DNA of 64,000 nt from Roseburia sp. AF12-17LB (GTDB lineage: Bacteria > Bacillota > Clostridia > Lachnospirales > Lachnospiraceae). The position numbers and the translations under genes are program-made. Under the pieces are notes generated by a model. That model saw only the letters and a list, made by a program, of their open reading frames with translations. It did no database searches and was not told the origin of the DNA. Where the stretch lies: the NCBI RefSeq assembly GCF_003479605.1, contig NZ_QUHR01000003.1, positions 283,455 to 347,454 of the forward strand. Reading direction: 5' to 3'. Positions 19,433 through 28,765 of the stretch are shown piece after piece. Within the stretch, counting starts at the first letter, position 1. Every line of letters begins with the position of its first letter.

Positions 19433-19654
19433 AAAAAAAGTCGCCTCCTTTTCGCACTTTAATTCAGTACGACAAGCGGTGACTGTACACTTCTCCGTGT
19501 GTGTCATAAGCTTTACACACGTTGTTTCTACCTCTGTAGACCATATTCGTGATACAGTGACTTGTCGCCAGTTTCCTAACTTGACATTCGCTCCACGGAA
19601 AACCTGCCACAGTGGGCAGCAACCTCACGCTTCTACGCTATCAATGTCACAGCA
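19433..19654 (-). promoter_or_regulatory. Structured 5' leader of the S10 cluster
   Basis: About 220 nt lie between the predicted transcription start and rpsJ. A long-range helix can form between 19554-19566 and 19471-19486 (GACAAG with CTTGTC, plus an adjoining ACTGT/ACAGT). It encloses a hairpin CGTGTGT/ACACACG (19496-19502, 19515-19521). A second hairpin CTGCC/GGCAG lies at 19604-19619. This looks like a ribosomal-protein leader; the protein ligand is not determined. Confidence 0.55.
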
Positions 19655-19660
19655 AGGATT

Positions 19661-19689
19661 AGTATACACGACAGGTTACGCTTTTGCAA
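19661..19689 (-). promoter_or_regulatory. Sigma-A promoter of the S10 cluster
   Basis: -35 TTGCAA (19684-19689), 17-nt spacer, -10 TATACT (19661-19666), reading on the minus strand. Near-consensus with optimal spacing, as expected for ribosomal genes. Confidence 0.8.
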
Positions 19690-19782
19690 TACTTTTTTTA
19701 GAAAAATTGTATTTTTTTGTGTACAATCCATTTCCTATCTTTTTTACGGTATTTTTCACTTCTGCCTTGTTTTTTCATTATA

Positions 19783-19834
19783 AAAAGCTGTTTACTTGCC
19801 GGCATCCTTTTGCCATTGCAAATAAACAGCTTTT
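19783..19834 (-). terminator. Terminator after putP
   Basis: Arms of 17 nt (19783-19799 and 19818-19834) pair at 16 positions around an 18-nt loop, followed by U-rich sequence on the minus strand. It begins 9 nt after the putP stop and separates putP from the ribosomal promoter. Confidence 0.8.
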
Positions 19835-19842
19835 CTTTTCTA

Positions 19843-21414
19843 TTATAATTCTATGCTCTTGTCAGCAACATCTGCAAATTCTTTCTGCATTTCCTCGCTT
19901 GGTGCTTTGGTGCAAAGACTCACAATTACGATACAGATTAAACTTAAGAAGAATCCTACCAGAAGGGAATAGATTCCGGTTCCGGTTCCAAGTGTTACCA
20001 TGGCACCGTCTGCGTTTTTCATCAAAGGAATATAATCCCAGATGATAACTGCCAGACCGCCGGATATAATTCCTGCAATTGCTCCCGGTTTGTTCGTACG
20101 CTTCCAGAACAGGGATAATACTACCAGTGGTCCAAATGCGGCGCCAAAGCCTGCCCATGCATTGGATACCAGTCCCATGATGGAGTTGTTCGGATTCAGT
20201 GCAATGATATAAGCAATAATCGCAACTACCACTACGGTAATACGGCTGACCATAAGAACCTTTTTATCACTTGCTTCTTTATTTACTACACCTTTGTATA
20301 TATCTTCTGATACGGAAGATGCAGTTACTAAAAGCTGTGAATCTGCAGTAGACATAATTGCTGCAAGGATTCCGCACAGGAAGATTCCTGCAACAAACGG
20401 CAATGCATACTGCTTCGTAAACAAATGTGTAATCATATTAATGAATACATTTTCCGCAGAATCTGCCCCGGCGCTTCCAAGCACTTCCGGATACAGGTAC
20501 GCCCTTCCAACCACACCGATGATGCAGGCAAAAGTTAAGGATAATGCTACCCAGACAATTGCAATACCTTTGGATTTATTTAATTCTTTCTGGCTCTTTA
20601 CCGCCATAAATCTGGTCAGGATATGAGGCATTCCGCAATATCCCAATCCCCATGCGAGCTGTGAAATAATATCGATGGCGCGATATGGCTCTCCACCATT
20701 CTGCCAGAGGCTCATATAGGAATCGCTTCCTCCTGCTACTCCGCTGGCATCTAAAAGTTCTCTTAATCCGCCATTGCCACTTACCACCGCATATGCCATC
20801 AGAGGCACTGCAAGAAGTGCAACCAGCATCAGCATTCCCTGGATAAAGTCTGTTACACATACTGCCATAAAACCTCCCATGAAGGTATACAGTAAAATAA
20901 CAACTGCACCGATGGTTAAAGCTACGGTATAATCAACACCGGTTACTGCATGGAACAATTTTCCGCCTGCTGCAAATGCAGATGCAGTATATACCAGGAA
21001 GAATACGACTATTACTATAGAAGAAATACACAACAACACATTCTTCTTATCATGGAAACGATTCTGGAAATACTCCGGTAAAGTCAGGGAGTTATTGGCA
21101 CGGATGGTATATCTGCGCAGTCTTCCGGAAATAAATATCCAGTTGCAGACCGTTCCAATAAACAGTCCAATAGCAATCCATGCCTGACCGGTTCCAAATG
21201 CATATACCGCACCCGGAAGTCCCATCAGAAGCCATCCGCTCATATCAGATGCCTGTGCACTTAATGCTGCCACCCAGCCGCTTAAGCCTCTTCCTCCAAG
21301 AAAATAATCTTCTGAATTCTTTGTACTTTTCATATATTTCGCACCTATGGCAATCATCACACCCATATATACCACAAATGCTGCAAGAATCCACAGCACG
21401 TTACTGTTAAACAT
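19843..21414 (-). CDS. putP: Sodium/proline symporter (SSS family)
   Basis: 523 residues, about thirteen transmembrane helices. It couples Na+ entry to proline uptake across the plasma membrane. LeuT-fold SSS motifs are clear: NSEDYFLGGRGLSGWVAALSAQASDMSGWLLMGLPGA in helices 1-2, ANNSLTLPEYFQNRF, and TADSQLLVTASSVSEDIYKG near residue 345, which includes the Na2-site Ser/Thr region. AGGAGG precedes the ATG. It is monocistronic, between a divergent hypothetical gene and the ribosomal cluster. The proline substrate is inferred from family resemblance. Confidence 0.9.
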   Translation of the reverse strand: MFNSNVLWILAAFVVYMGVMIAIGAKYMKSTKNSEDYFLGGRGLSGWVAALSAQASDMSGWLLMGLPGAVYAFGTGQAWIAIGLFIGTVCNWIFISGRLRRYTIRANNSLTLPEYFQNRFHDKKNVLLCISSIVIVVFFLVYTASAFAAGGKLFHAVTGVDYTVALTIGAVVILLYTFMGGFMAVCVTDFIQGMLMLVALLAVPLMAYAVVSGNGGLRELLDASGVAGGSDSYMSLWQNGGEPYRAIDIISQLAWGLGYCGMPHILTRFMAVKSQKELNKSKGIAIVWVALSLTFACIIGVVGRAYLYPEVLGSAGADSAENVFINMITHLFTKQYALPFVAGIFLCGILAAIMSTADSQLLVTASSVSEDIYKGVVNKEASDKKVLMVSRITVVVVAIIAYIIALNPNNSIMGLVSNAWAGFGAAFGPLVVLSLFWKRTNKPGAIAGIISGGLAVIIWDYIPLMKNADGAMVTLGTGTGIYSLLVGFFLSLICIVIVSLCTKAPSEEMQKEFADVADKSIEL

Positions 21415-21573
21415 AAAATGTCCTCCTCTTAAATTACTTAATATTTAGAATAGCAATTGTTTGTTTTGTTGTAAAGTCTTATTTTATTTTGCCGATATTA
21501 TTTATATAGTAGATTCTCATAAACGGCATATGTGAAAATGGATTTTCACAGAACTTTTCAAGGAGGAAAAGAT

Positions 21574-22392
21574 ATGAATCTCAAACTCGAAAATTCACTT
21601 GTGGTTCTTTCCCAACGGAAAAAGGAACAGGGGCTCCCGCAGCGGCCTACCAAAAAAGAACGGAACCAGGAGCTGACCCGGGAGGAACGCCTGTTACAGC
21701 ATTATCAGGAACAGATTTCCCAGATGCACGAAAGTAATTTCCAGCAGGAGCTTCAGGCAAAATTAGATTCCGGTCAGGAATTAACTCCGGAGGAAGAACA
21801 GTATTTAGAAAAAGTCAATCCGGATGCTTTAAAGGAACATGAAAAGCTAAAGGAAGAAGTGGCAGCTTACCGCAAACAGCTTCAAAACTGCCGTACCAAA
21901 AAGGACGTTGAAAAGCTAAAACTCTATAAAATGGGGCAGTTTATGTCTGAAGTTAAGACAGTTTCCAATGACCCCCACATTCCAAAAGCCAAGAAAAAGG
22001 CTATGTTAGAGCAGATTTTAAAGCGTACCTATGCCATTGAAAAAGAACACAATGATTATACCAAGACGCCGGAATATCAGACAAAACCGGACAAAGAGCC
22101 TTACGAAGATGTAAGTCCAGCCGATAAGGATAAAAGTTCTGCCGATTCAACCGATGCAACGACATCCGATTCTACCGATAATGCAGAAATCTCTTCCGGT
22201 TCAGATTCTACCGAAGAGTCTGTTGGTGCAGCGGATAATGGCTCAGATAAGCACACTGCCGATTTGGTCAAAGCAGAGCATGACGATAAGTCTGGTGAAG
22301 AACCTGTCACTGCTCAGTCTGTACGACGCGAAATTAGTATCCATCTTTCCGGACTCCGTAAAAAAGCAGCTCATATTGATGCCAGCGTGTAA
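21574..22392 (+). CDS. Hydrophilic coiled-coil protein with Ser/Asp-rich tail, unknown function
   Basis: 272 residues starting MNLKLENSLVVLSQRKKEQG; AAGGAGG at 21560-21566 selects this ATG over an earlier in-frame one. Residues 20-165 are highly charged and helical, with heptad-like Glu/Lys/Leu spacing. Residues 185-245 are a low-complexity Asp/Ser/Thr/Ala region (STDATTSDSTDNAEISSGSD), probably disordered, followed by a short amphipathic helix ISIHLSGLRKKAAHIDASV. No signal peptide or membrane segment. Monocistronic and divergent from putP. I do not recognise the family. Confidence 0.75.
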   Translation: MNLKLENSLVVLSQRKKEQGLPQRPTKKERNQELTREERLLQHYQEQISQMHESNFQQELQAKLDSGQELTPEEEQYLEKVNPDALKEHEKLKEEVAAYRKQLQNCRTKKDVEKLKLYKMGQFMSEVKTVSNDPHIPKAKKKAMLEQILKRTYAIEKEHNDYTKTPEYQTKPDKEPYEDVSPADKDKSSADSTDATTSDSTDNAEISSGSDSTEESVGAADNGSDKHTADLVKAEHDDKSGEEPVTAQSVRREISIHLSGLRKKAAHIDASV

Positions 22393-22585
22393 GGCAGATG
22401 GGGATTTCTTCTTATTTTATTGTTTACAGATATCAGGAAAACAGATAGAATGATATGATATAGGTGATTCGATGATATTTTTAAGGTTTTTGAGAGAAAG
22501 ATGATTTCATTCTGTCAACGACCTGAATACAATACATCTGCATTACCTTATATAATATAATGAATACAAAAGGGGGAGACATTTT

Positions 22586-23281
22586 ATGCAATGTCAATCA
22601 TGCGGAACACAATATCCAGATAACTTTAGAACCTGCCCGAACTGCGGTGCACCGGCTCCAATGCCAAACCAGCGTCCATACAACGGACAGCCAAATCCTT
22701 ATAATGGACAGCCCCAATTTAATAACGCTCAGCAGAACCCTTATAATGGACAGCCTCAGTTTAACAATGCTCAGCAGAACCCTTATAATGGACAGCCTCA
22801 GTTTAACAATGCTCAGCAGAACCCTTATAATGGACAGCCTCAGTTTAACAATGCTCAGCAATATCCTTATGGCAATCCATACGCTGCACCGAATCAGGTT
22901 CCACCGGGAATGAGTAAACACGATTTCTATCATTCTCCACTCTGCAAGAAATACAGAGGAAATATTATTGCTTCTTCTGTTATCATTTATATATGTGTAG
23001 GAATTAATCTGCTTCTTATTGCTTTTTTACATAATTATACCTCACTGATTGATGCTGCAATTATGCTCGGACTCGGACTTGCTATTCATCTTGCGCAGAG
23101 CCGTGTATGCTCCATTTTACTTTGTGTCTATGGCGTCATTAATACCATTTTCGTATTCCTTTCGTCGGGAGAGTTTGGCGGATGGCTGATTCTTGTGGCA
23201 GCAATTTATGCTATTGTGGCAACTTTCCAGTATCAGGGTGCTTGGAATAAATATAACAGGAATGGTCAGATTCCTTATTAA
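22586..23281 (+). CDS. Zinc-ribbon membrane protein with Asn/Gln-rich tandem repeats
   Basis: 231 residues. A zinc ribbon opens the protein (CQSCGTQYPDNFRTCPNCG, two C-X2-C). Residues 33-95 are four tandem 14-residue repeats of NPYNGQPQFNNAQQ. The rest has four hydrophobic segments, ending with a short polar tail. The architecture (zinc ribbon, disordered linker, small membrane domain) is common in Firmicutes proteins of unknown role. A GGGGGAG lies before the ATG. Single gene; it ends directly before two AT palindromes and the T-box of the next gene. Confidence 0.8.
   Translation: MQCQSCGTQYPDNFRTCPNCGAPAPMPNQRPYNGQPNPYNGQPQFNNAQQNPYNGQPQFNNAQQNPYNGQPQFNNAQQNPYNGQPQFNNAQQYPYGNPYAAPNQVPPGMSKHDFYHSPLCKKYRGNIIASSVIIYICVGINLLLIAFLHNYTSLIDAAIMLGLGLAIHLAQSRVCSILLCVYGVINTIFVFLSSGEFGGWLILVAAIYAIVATFQYQGAWNKYNRNGQIPY
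22694..22861 (+). repeat. Four 42-bp coding tandem repeats
   Basis: Copies start at 22694, 22736, 22778 and 22820. Copies 2 to 4 are identical except for the last base of copy 4; copy 1 has several silent changes. They encode NPYNGQPQFNNAQQ. The near identity suggests recent expansion, and copy number may vary between strains. Confidence 0.95.
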
Positions 23282-23298
23282 AATATATCAATATAAGT

Positions 23299-23342
23299 GA
23301 TTAAATTTAATCATACACAAATGTACTTTTTTGTGTTAGTAT
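23299..23342 (+). promoter_or_regulatory. Tandem palindromes and weak promoter before the leu T-box
   Basis: A perfect 14-nt palindrome GATTAAATTTAATC (23299-23312) is followed by an inverted repeat ACACAAA...TTTGTGT (23315-23321, 23330-23336). A candidate promoter, TACACA (23314-23319), 17-nt spacer, TAGTAT (23337-23342), overlaps the second repeat. The placement fits an operator. The palindromes could instead be a weak terminator of the preceding gene. Confidence 0.4.
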
Positions 23343-23364
23343 TACCAAAGACATTTGAAAAAGG

Positions 23365-23625
23365 CTATGAAAAGGAATAGTAACTGTCAGGAATTCTCTC
23401 AGAAAGCCGCCGGTTGATGCAAGACGGCAGAAGGAATACAGTGAACTCGCCTTGAAGCTGCCGGCTGAACCCTATAGTAGGTCGCGACGGACTCCCACCG
23501 TTACCCGGGAATAGCATGATAGTGCTAATGAGTGCATGTAACAACATGAAACAGAGTGGTACCGCGAAGGTTTTCTTTCGTCTCTATGATTCATCTTCGA
23601 ATGATAGAGACGGAAGATTTTTTTT
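23365..23625 (+). promoter_or_regulatory. T-box riboswitch, leucine specifier (CUC)
   Basis: Stem I shows the AGUA (23379-23382) and GAA (23443-23445) strands of the specifier loop, with the codon CUC at 23446-23448, which reads leucine. The conserved T-box core is GAGTGGTACCGCG (23554-23566). A terminator hairpin follows (arms near 23579-23587 and 23604-23612) with eight U at 23618-23625. Uncharged tRNA-Leu should favour antitermination and expression of the downstream synthase. Confidence 0.9.
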
Positions 23626-23674
23626 ACGCAGGTTACGCTGCAACATAATCAGAATATTTTTTTGGAGGTTCAAT

Positions 23675-25669
23675 ATGAAAGGATACGAAAAATATCAGCG
23701 TGCATATTTTATGCCGCCTGAATGTACTTATGACTGGGTAAAGAAGGATTATATCGACAAGCCGCCTATCTGGTGCTCCGTTGATTTACGTGATGGCAAC
23801 CAGGCTCTGATTGAGCCGATGAGCTTAGAGGAAAAGCTGCAGTTCTTTGAAATGCTGGTTAAAATCGGTTTCAAAGAAATTGAAGTTGGTTTCCCTGCTG
23901 CTTCCGAGACAGAATACAACTTTATGCGCGCCTTAATCGACCGCAATATGATTCCGGACGATGTTACCGTCCAGGTTCTGACCCAGGCAAGAGAGCATAT
24001 CATCAAGAAAACCTTTGAAGCGGTAAAAGGTGCTCCGCACGCAGTCATTCATCTTTACAATTCTACCTCTGTTGCACAGCGTGAGCAGGTATTTAAAAAG
24101 AGCAAAGAGGAAGTAAAACAGATCGCCATTGACGGGGCAAAGCTTTTGAATAAACTGGCTTCTGAGACCGAAGGTAACTTCTCCTTCGAATACAGCCCGG
24201 AAAGTTTCCCGGGAACTGAAGTGGACTATGCCGTGGAAGTCTGCAACGCAGTACTTGATGTATGGCAGCCAAAGGCTTCTAATAAAGCAATCATTAATAT
24301 TCCAACCACTGTTGAAAATGCAATGCCGCATGTATTTGCCACTCAGGTAGAATACATTCACAAGCATTTGAAATATCGTGATGCCGTAACACTTTCCCTG
24401 CATCCACACAACGACCGTGGCTGCGGTGTCTGTGACGCAGAGCTTGGCATTCTTGCCGGAGCCGACCGTATCGAAGGAACTCTTTTCGGTAATGGTGAGC
24501 GTACCGGTAATGTAGATATCATCACACTTGCCATGAACATGTTCTCACACGGCGTTGATCCGAAGCTTAACTTCTCCAACCTGCCTGCAATCCGTGAGAA
24601 ATATGAAAATTTTACCAGAATGCACGTTTACGAACGTCAGCCATATGCCGGTGATCTGGTATTTACCGCTTTCTCCGGTTCCCATCAGGATGCCATTGCC
24701 AAAGGTATGGCATGGCGTGAAGAGAAAAAGCTCAACGAGTGGTCTGTCCCTTATCTTCCGGTTGACCCAATGGATGTGGGCAGAACTTACGATTCTGACG
24801 TTATCCGTATCAACAGCCAGTCCGGTAAAGGTGGCGTAAACTACATTTTGAAACAGAACTTTGGCATTTCTCTGCCAGAGAAAATGCGTGAGGAAGTCGG
24901 CTATCTGGTAAAACATGTTTCCGATGAAGAGCACAAAGAGCTGTCTCCACAGTGGGTATATGAAATCTTTGAAGATAAGTATGTAAAACGCCAGCCTTAC
25001 TTCCAGATTGAAGAATGTCACTTCAAACAGGTGGATGGTATTATGGCAGAAGCTACGATTGTTCATGGTGGGCAGAACCGCCTGGTAAGTGCCAACGGAA
25101 ATGGCCGTCTGGATGCTGTCAGCAACATTATCAAACAGTACTTCGGCATCAGCTATGAGCTGTCCATATACGAAGAACACGCTTTGAGCCATGGTTCTTC
25201 TTCCAAGGCTATGTCCTATGTAGGAATCACCTGCTATGGTCAGATGTACTGGGGTGTTGGTATCGACGACGATATCATCAAATCCTCTATCAGCGCACTG
25301 GTTGTTGCAGTAAATCAGGTTCCTTCCATAAAATCCAGTGTTGAGATTCAGGATAAGCGCTTAATGGAAATGAAGAATTACATTCAGACAAACTACCAGA
25401 CCGTTACCTTAGAGGATATGGCAAAACAGTTCCACCTCTCTGAGCCGTACATTTCCAAATATATTAAGGAAAAATCCGGTCAGACATTCGTTGAACTGGT
25501 TCAGGGTGTCCGCATGAAAAAAGCAAGAACTCTTTTAAAGAACGGAAATATGACTGTTGAAAACATTGCATACTCCGTGGGTTATCAGAATGTAGAACAT
25601 TTCAACCGCCTCTTTAAAAAGAAATACGAGATGACACCGGTACAGTACCGCAATTCCTGTAGTAAATAA
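23675..25669 (+). CDS. leuA: 2-isopropylmalate synthase fused to a C-terminal AraC-type DNA-binding domain
   Basis: 664 residues starting [12 protein letters not shown] after TTTTGGAGG. Residues 1-440 are the HMGL-like barrel of the first leucine-pathway enzyme (acetyl-CoA plus 2-ketoisovalerate): DLRDGNQ at 37-43, HPHNDRG at 243-249 and NGERTGN at 273-279 supply metal and substrate ligands. Residues 445-555 match the LeuA regulatory/dimer domain. Residues 560-664 are a complete AraC/XylS module with two helix-turn-helix motifs ([20 protein letters not shown] and [32 protein letters not shown]). Catalytic residues appear intact, so the protein may be enzyme and regulator at once (inference). 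The T-box upstream confirms leucine control. No other leu gene is nearby. Confidence 0.93.
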   Translation: MKGYEKYQRAYFMPPECTYDWVKKDYIDKPPIWCSVDLRDGNQALIEPMSLEEKLQFFEMLVKIGFKEIEVGFPAASETEYNFMRALIDRNMIPDDVTVQVLTQAREHIIKKTFEAVKGAPHAVIHLYNSTSVAQREQVFKKSKEEVKQIAIDGAKLLNKLASETEGNFSFEYSPESFPGTEVDYAVEVCNAVLDVWQPKASNKAIINIPTTVENAMPHVFATQVEYIHKHLKYRDAVTLSLHPHNDRGCGVCDAELGILAGADRIEGTLFGNGERTGNVDIITLAMNMFSHGVDPKLNFSNLPAIREKYENFTRMHVYERQPYAGDLVFTAFSGSHQDAIAKGMAWREEKKLNEWSVPYLPVDPMDVGRTYDSDVIRINSQSGKGGVNYILKQNFGISLPEKMREEVGYLVKHVSDEEHKELSPQWVYEIFEDKYVKRQPYFQIEECHFKQVDGIMAEATIVHGGQNRLVSANGNGRLDAVSNIIKQYFGISYELSIYEEHALSHGSSSKAMSYVGITCYGQMYWGVGIDDDIIKSSISALVVAVNQVPSIKSSVEIQDKRLMEMKNYIQTNYQTVTLEDMAKQFHLSEPYISKYIKEKSGQTFVELVQGVRMKKARTLLKNGNMTVENIAYSVGYQNVEHFNRLFKKKYEMTPVQYRNSCSK

Positions 25670-25698
25670 ATCCTGATTTAAGAATTTAATTCAAATTT

Positions 25699-25748
25699 AA
25701 AAAACGCTTAGGCTTTGTACTGTAAAAGTACTCGGACTAAGCGTTTTT
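25699..25748 (+). terminator. Terminator after leuA-AraC fusion
   Basis: Arms AAAACGCTTAG / CTAAGCGTTTT flank an inner GTACT/AGTAC stem and are followed by T-rich sequence. The A-run on the other side means it may act in both directions, for this gene and the convergent lacI gene. Confidence 0.8.
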
Positions 25749-25847
25749 CCGTAGTTTCTATCTTCCCGGAAAACTGTTATTTCCAACCGGCCATCAGGTC
25801 TGATTAACTGCCGTATCTGATTGCTGCGATATCAGTCAGCTGCGATA

Positions 25848-26852
25848 TCAGGTCGACTGCCTTACAATCAATGTCGGGATTGTAATATAAGACTGGGCAT
25901 ACAGATTCGGTTTTCTGATTTTCTGGAGGATGTATTTTCCCGCCTGTATTCCCATGTCATACATATCAATATTTACTACGGTCAGCTGCGGCTTCAATAT
26001 CTGTGAAAATGGATAATCATCAAAAGTAATGACCCTGATATCCGAAGGTATCTCTATTCCGGCATGATGTAATGCATTGACGCAGCCATAGGCAATGTAA
26101 TTGTTGGCACAGATAATGCCATCCGGTCTTACTTTATTGGAAAGAATCTCTTTGGTCATCTCATATCCACTGTCACATTGGGATTCCCCTCGCTGCACAT
26201 AATCTTTCGGCACCAGCACATCATGCTCATTCAGAACCGACAACACGCCGTCCAGACGGTGCATGGAAATCTTATCCTCTTCCGTTCCGCCAATAAATGC
26301 AAGGGACTGACAGCCCTGCTCCAGCAGATGTTTCGCTGCCAGCTCACCCGCCAGGCGGTTATCAATATCAATCCAGCAGAAATGGCTGGTAAAGTTAGGA
26401 TTGCCAATCACCAGATGAGGAATGGATTCCTGAAAAATCATTTCATCCAGTTCTTTAGAAATAACAGCCGCATGAATGATATAGCCGTCTGCCGCCTTCT
26501 CTTCTGCTGCTTTGTGGATATAATCCCTCGCTTCTACAGATGACATATTCTTTATCACCAGGCTATAGCCTTTTTCCGTTAAGACATGCTCCATCCCACA
26601 CACCATTTCAAACATATGCGGGTTGGCAAATCCTGCATTCTTCCCCAGCGAGGTCACAAAGACAATGGTCTTTGTAGACTGTGTGACAAAATTTCTCGCC
26701 CGGAGATTCGGATGGTAATCCAGTTCCTGCATAACCTTTTTCACCCGGTCTATGGTCTCCTGAGAAATGGAATAAGAGCCATTCATAACCTTTGAGACCG
26801 TTGCCGTAGACACTCCTGCCTGCTTTGCCACATCCTTAATCGTAACCGCCAT
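25848..26852 (-). CDS. LacI-family repressor of the maltodextrin locus
   Basis: 334 residues from MAVTIKDVAKQAGVS; AAGGA seven nt upstream selects this ATG. The HTH and hinge helix are at 1-60 (VTIKDVAKQAGVSTATVSKVMNGSYSISQETIDRVKKVMQELDYHPNLRAR), and the periplasmic-binding-like sensor domain at 65-330 (e.g. ITFDDYPFSQILKPQLTVVNID). It lies 87 nt downstream of the GH13 gene on the same strand. The likely effector is a maltooligosaccharide and the likely target the operator at 33071-33084; both are inferences from location. Confidence 0.88.
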   Translation of the reverse strand: MAVTIKDVAKQAGVSTATVSKVMNGSYSISQETIDRVKKVMQELDYHPNLRARNFVTQSTKTIVFVTSLGKNAGFANPHMFEMVCGMEHVLTEKGYSLVIKNMSSVEARDYIHKAAEEKAADGYIIHAAVISKELDEMIFQESIPHLVIGNPNFTSHFCWIDIDNRLAGELAAKHLLEQGCQSLAFIGGTEEDKISMHRLDGVLSVLNEHDVLVPKDYVQRGESQCDSGYEMTKEILSNKVRPDGIICANNYIAYGCVNALHHAGIEIPSDIRVITFDDYPFSQILKPQLTVVNIDMYDMGIQAGKYILQKIRKPNLYAQSYITIPTLIVRQST

Positions 26853-26939
26853 TTTCTGTCCTTTCTGCGCCAAAATAATTTTCCGCCATCATATCTGCAT
26901 GCTATTGCCCGATATCCTGTTACCATGCAATGCGTGCTA

Positions 26940-28748
26940 TCACTCTTCCACTCTGCCTTTCATTATTACATAACCGTAGCCGTCTAATTTGCTTCCCAGC
27001 AGTCCATGCACCAACAGAATCTCACTCTGTCCACTGCCCGACTCTGCCAGAAATGCCGCAACGTCCATCGGTTCTTCATTCCTGTTTATCATAACACGAA
27101 TCCGTTCTGTGTCACTATATCTTTCATAAATATAGAACCCGCCTTTTTTCTGGGTATAAACCGTGCGGAAATCACCTCTTCGCAGCAGTTCTTCATGCAG
27201 GCGCAACCGAATCAGGCTTTGCATAAAGTCAAAAAGAGTATCGCCCGAATTCTGTTCACCAGATTTTTCCCGGAGTCCCTTTTCTTCCATTGTTTTTGCT
27301 TTGCATGCCTTTTTCCATGGCATTGCCTGCCGGTAGTCCGCCTCTTCAATTCCGGTTATGCCAAGCTCATCACCATAGAAAACGGACGGCATGCCCGGAA
27401 ATGTCATCTGGAAAATCAGTGCCAGCCGGTACTGCCATTCATGTTCATTACAAAGGGAATAGAACCGGCTCACATCATGGCTGTCTAAGAGATTTAACTG
27501 TGCAAATACCGTCTGTTCCCGGTAACGCATCCGCATATTTGTAACCCGGCTGTCAAATGCTGCGCTGCTGATGCTCTCTTCTCCAAAGAAGCGTTTACAG
27601 TGTTTCCGGAAATCATAATTCATCGTTGAATCAAATATGGTTCCATCCAGCCAGTGATTGGCAGTCTCCCAGACTTCACCGATTAAGATTGCCTCCGGGT
27701 TGACTTCTTTTACTTCCCGGTAGAATCTGCGCCACAGGGCATCATTAATCTCACTTGCCACATCTAACCGCCAGCCATCTGTGTGAAATTCTTCCACCCA
27801 GTATCGCCCTACTTTGCAGATAAAATCTGCCACTTCCGGGTTTGCCGTATCAAGCTTTGGCATCATCCGCTCGTAACCGAAGCATTCGTAATTCGGATAC
27901 TCCTCCGGGTCTTTGGGGCGGATAACCGGGAATTGCAATCCATAGAACCAGCCCTTTTTATCGGATGCTTCGCCTTTCTGCACCACATCCTCAAAAGCCG
28001 GAAAATGCCAGCCGCAATGGTTAAATACGCCATCAATAATCACCCGGATTCCGTTGGCATGGAAGGTGTCCACCAGCTCTTTAAAATCATCATTTGTTCC
28101 AAAGCATGGGTCAATGTGAAAATAATCCAGCAAATCATATTTATGATATTCGCCTGCTGCAAATATCGGATTAATGTAGATGGCATTGACGCCAAGGTTT
28201 TTCAGGTAATCCACATTTTCGGTAATGCCCTTAAGACAGCCTCCCAGCTTTCCCCTTACCACATTTCCTTCAAAGGTGGCTTCTGTTGGCCTGCCGCTGA
28301 TATACGTTTTTCCTGTAGCAAAGCTGTCCGGAAAAATGTTGTAAATAACGGCATCCTTCGCCCACTCCGGTGGTCTTACGATGTCTGCTCTGTGATTAAA
28401 GGGAAGCTGGTAATATTCGGAGCGGTCATCCACCAGTTTTGCACTGAAGCAGTCTCCGTAATAATAAATTTCTTCCGTCCCACTTTCCAGCCTGAAATAA
28501 TAGCACAGCCGCTTATAGGGGCGCACCAGCTTCACCTCATAATAGTCAAATAATTCACTGCCTGCCACCACATGCATTTCTGCTTCCGTGAAAATTACCG
28601 GTGTCAGGCGGCATGCCCGGTCTCCGAAATACAACCTGCAGCGTTTGATATCATCTTTGGCTGTACGGAGCCGGATTGTCACATGCTCTTCGTCTGTTCC
28701 ATATGCATACTGTGACATGGGTATATGTAAAATTGCACTTTTGTTCAT
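26940..28748 (-). CDS. Cytoplasmic neopullulanase/cyclomaltodextrinase-like GH13 enzyme
   Basis: 602 residues, no signal peptide. An N-terminal beta-sandwich of the CBM34 type (1-125) precedes the GH13 barrel. Conserved regions: VIIDGVFNHCG (region I), DGWRLDVASE with nucleophile Asp (II), ILIGEVWE with acid/base Glu (III), and NLLDSHDVSRF with the third Asp (IV). A C-terminal beta-domain ends the protein. This is the domain plan of subfamily GH13_20, which cleaves alpha-1,4 links in imported maltodextrins and cyclodextrins. It is the fifth gene of the operon, directly after malG. Confidence 0.92.
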   Translation of the reverse strand: MNKSAILHIPMSQYAYGTDEEHVTIRLRTAKDDIKRCRLYFGDRACRLTPVIFTEAEMHVVAGSELFDYYEVKLVRPYKRLCYYFRLESGTEEIYYYGDCFSAKLVDDRSEYYQLPFNHRADIVRPPEWAKDAVIYNIFPDSFATGKTYISGRPTEATFEGNVVRGKLGGCLKGITENVDYLKNLGVNAIYINPIFAAGEYHKYDLLDYFHIDPCFGTNDDFKELVDTFHANGIRVIIDGVFNHCGWHFPAFEDVVQKGEASDKKGWFYGLQFPVIRPKDPEEYPNYECFGYERMMPKLDTANPEVADFICKVGRYWVEEFHTDGWRLDVASEINDALWRRFYREVKEVNPEAILIGEVWETANHWLDGTIFDSTMNYDFRKHCKRFFGEESISSAAFDSRVTNMRMRYREQTVFAQLNLLDSHDVSRFYSLCNEHEWQYRLALIFQMTFPGMPSVFYGDELGITGIEEADYRQAMPWKKACKAKTMEEKGLREKSGEQNSGDTLFDFMQSLIRLRLHEELLRRGDFRTVYTQKKGGFYIYERYSDTERIRVMINRNEEPMDVAAFLAESGSGQSEILLVHGLLGSKLDGYGYVIMKGRVEE

Positions 28749-28765
28749 TCTCTGTCCAGCCTTTC

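Noticed and set aside
22694..22861. Regular 42-bp repeats considered as a CRISPR array
   Set aside because: No spacers between repeats; the repeats are contiguous and in frame within a protein.
24545..25192. 215-codon minus-strand frame inside the leuA fusion
   Set aside because: Shadow frame; the plus strand carries intact catalytic motifs throughout.
27783..28553. 256-codon open frame on the plus strand, antisense to the GH13 gene
   Set aside because: No ribosome-binding site, no recognisable domain, Cys/His/Ile-biased composition typical of an antisense shadow of a strongly coding frame.
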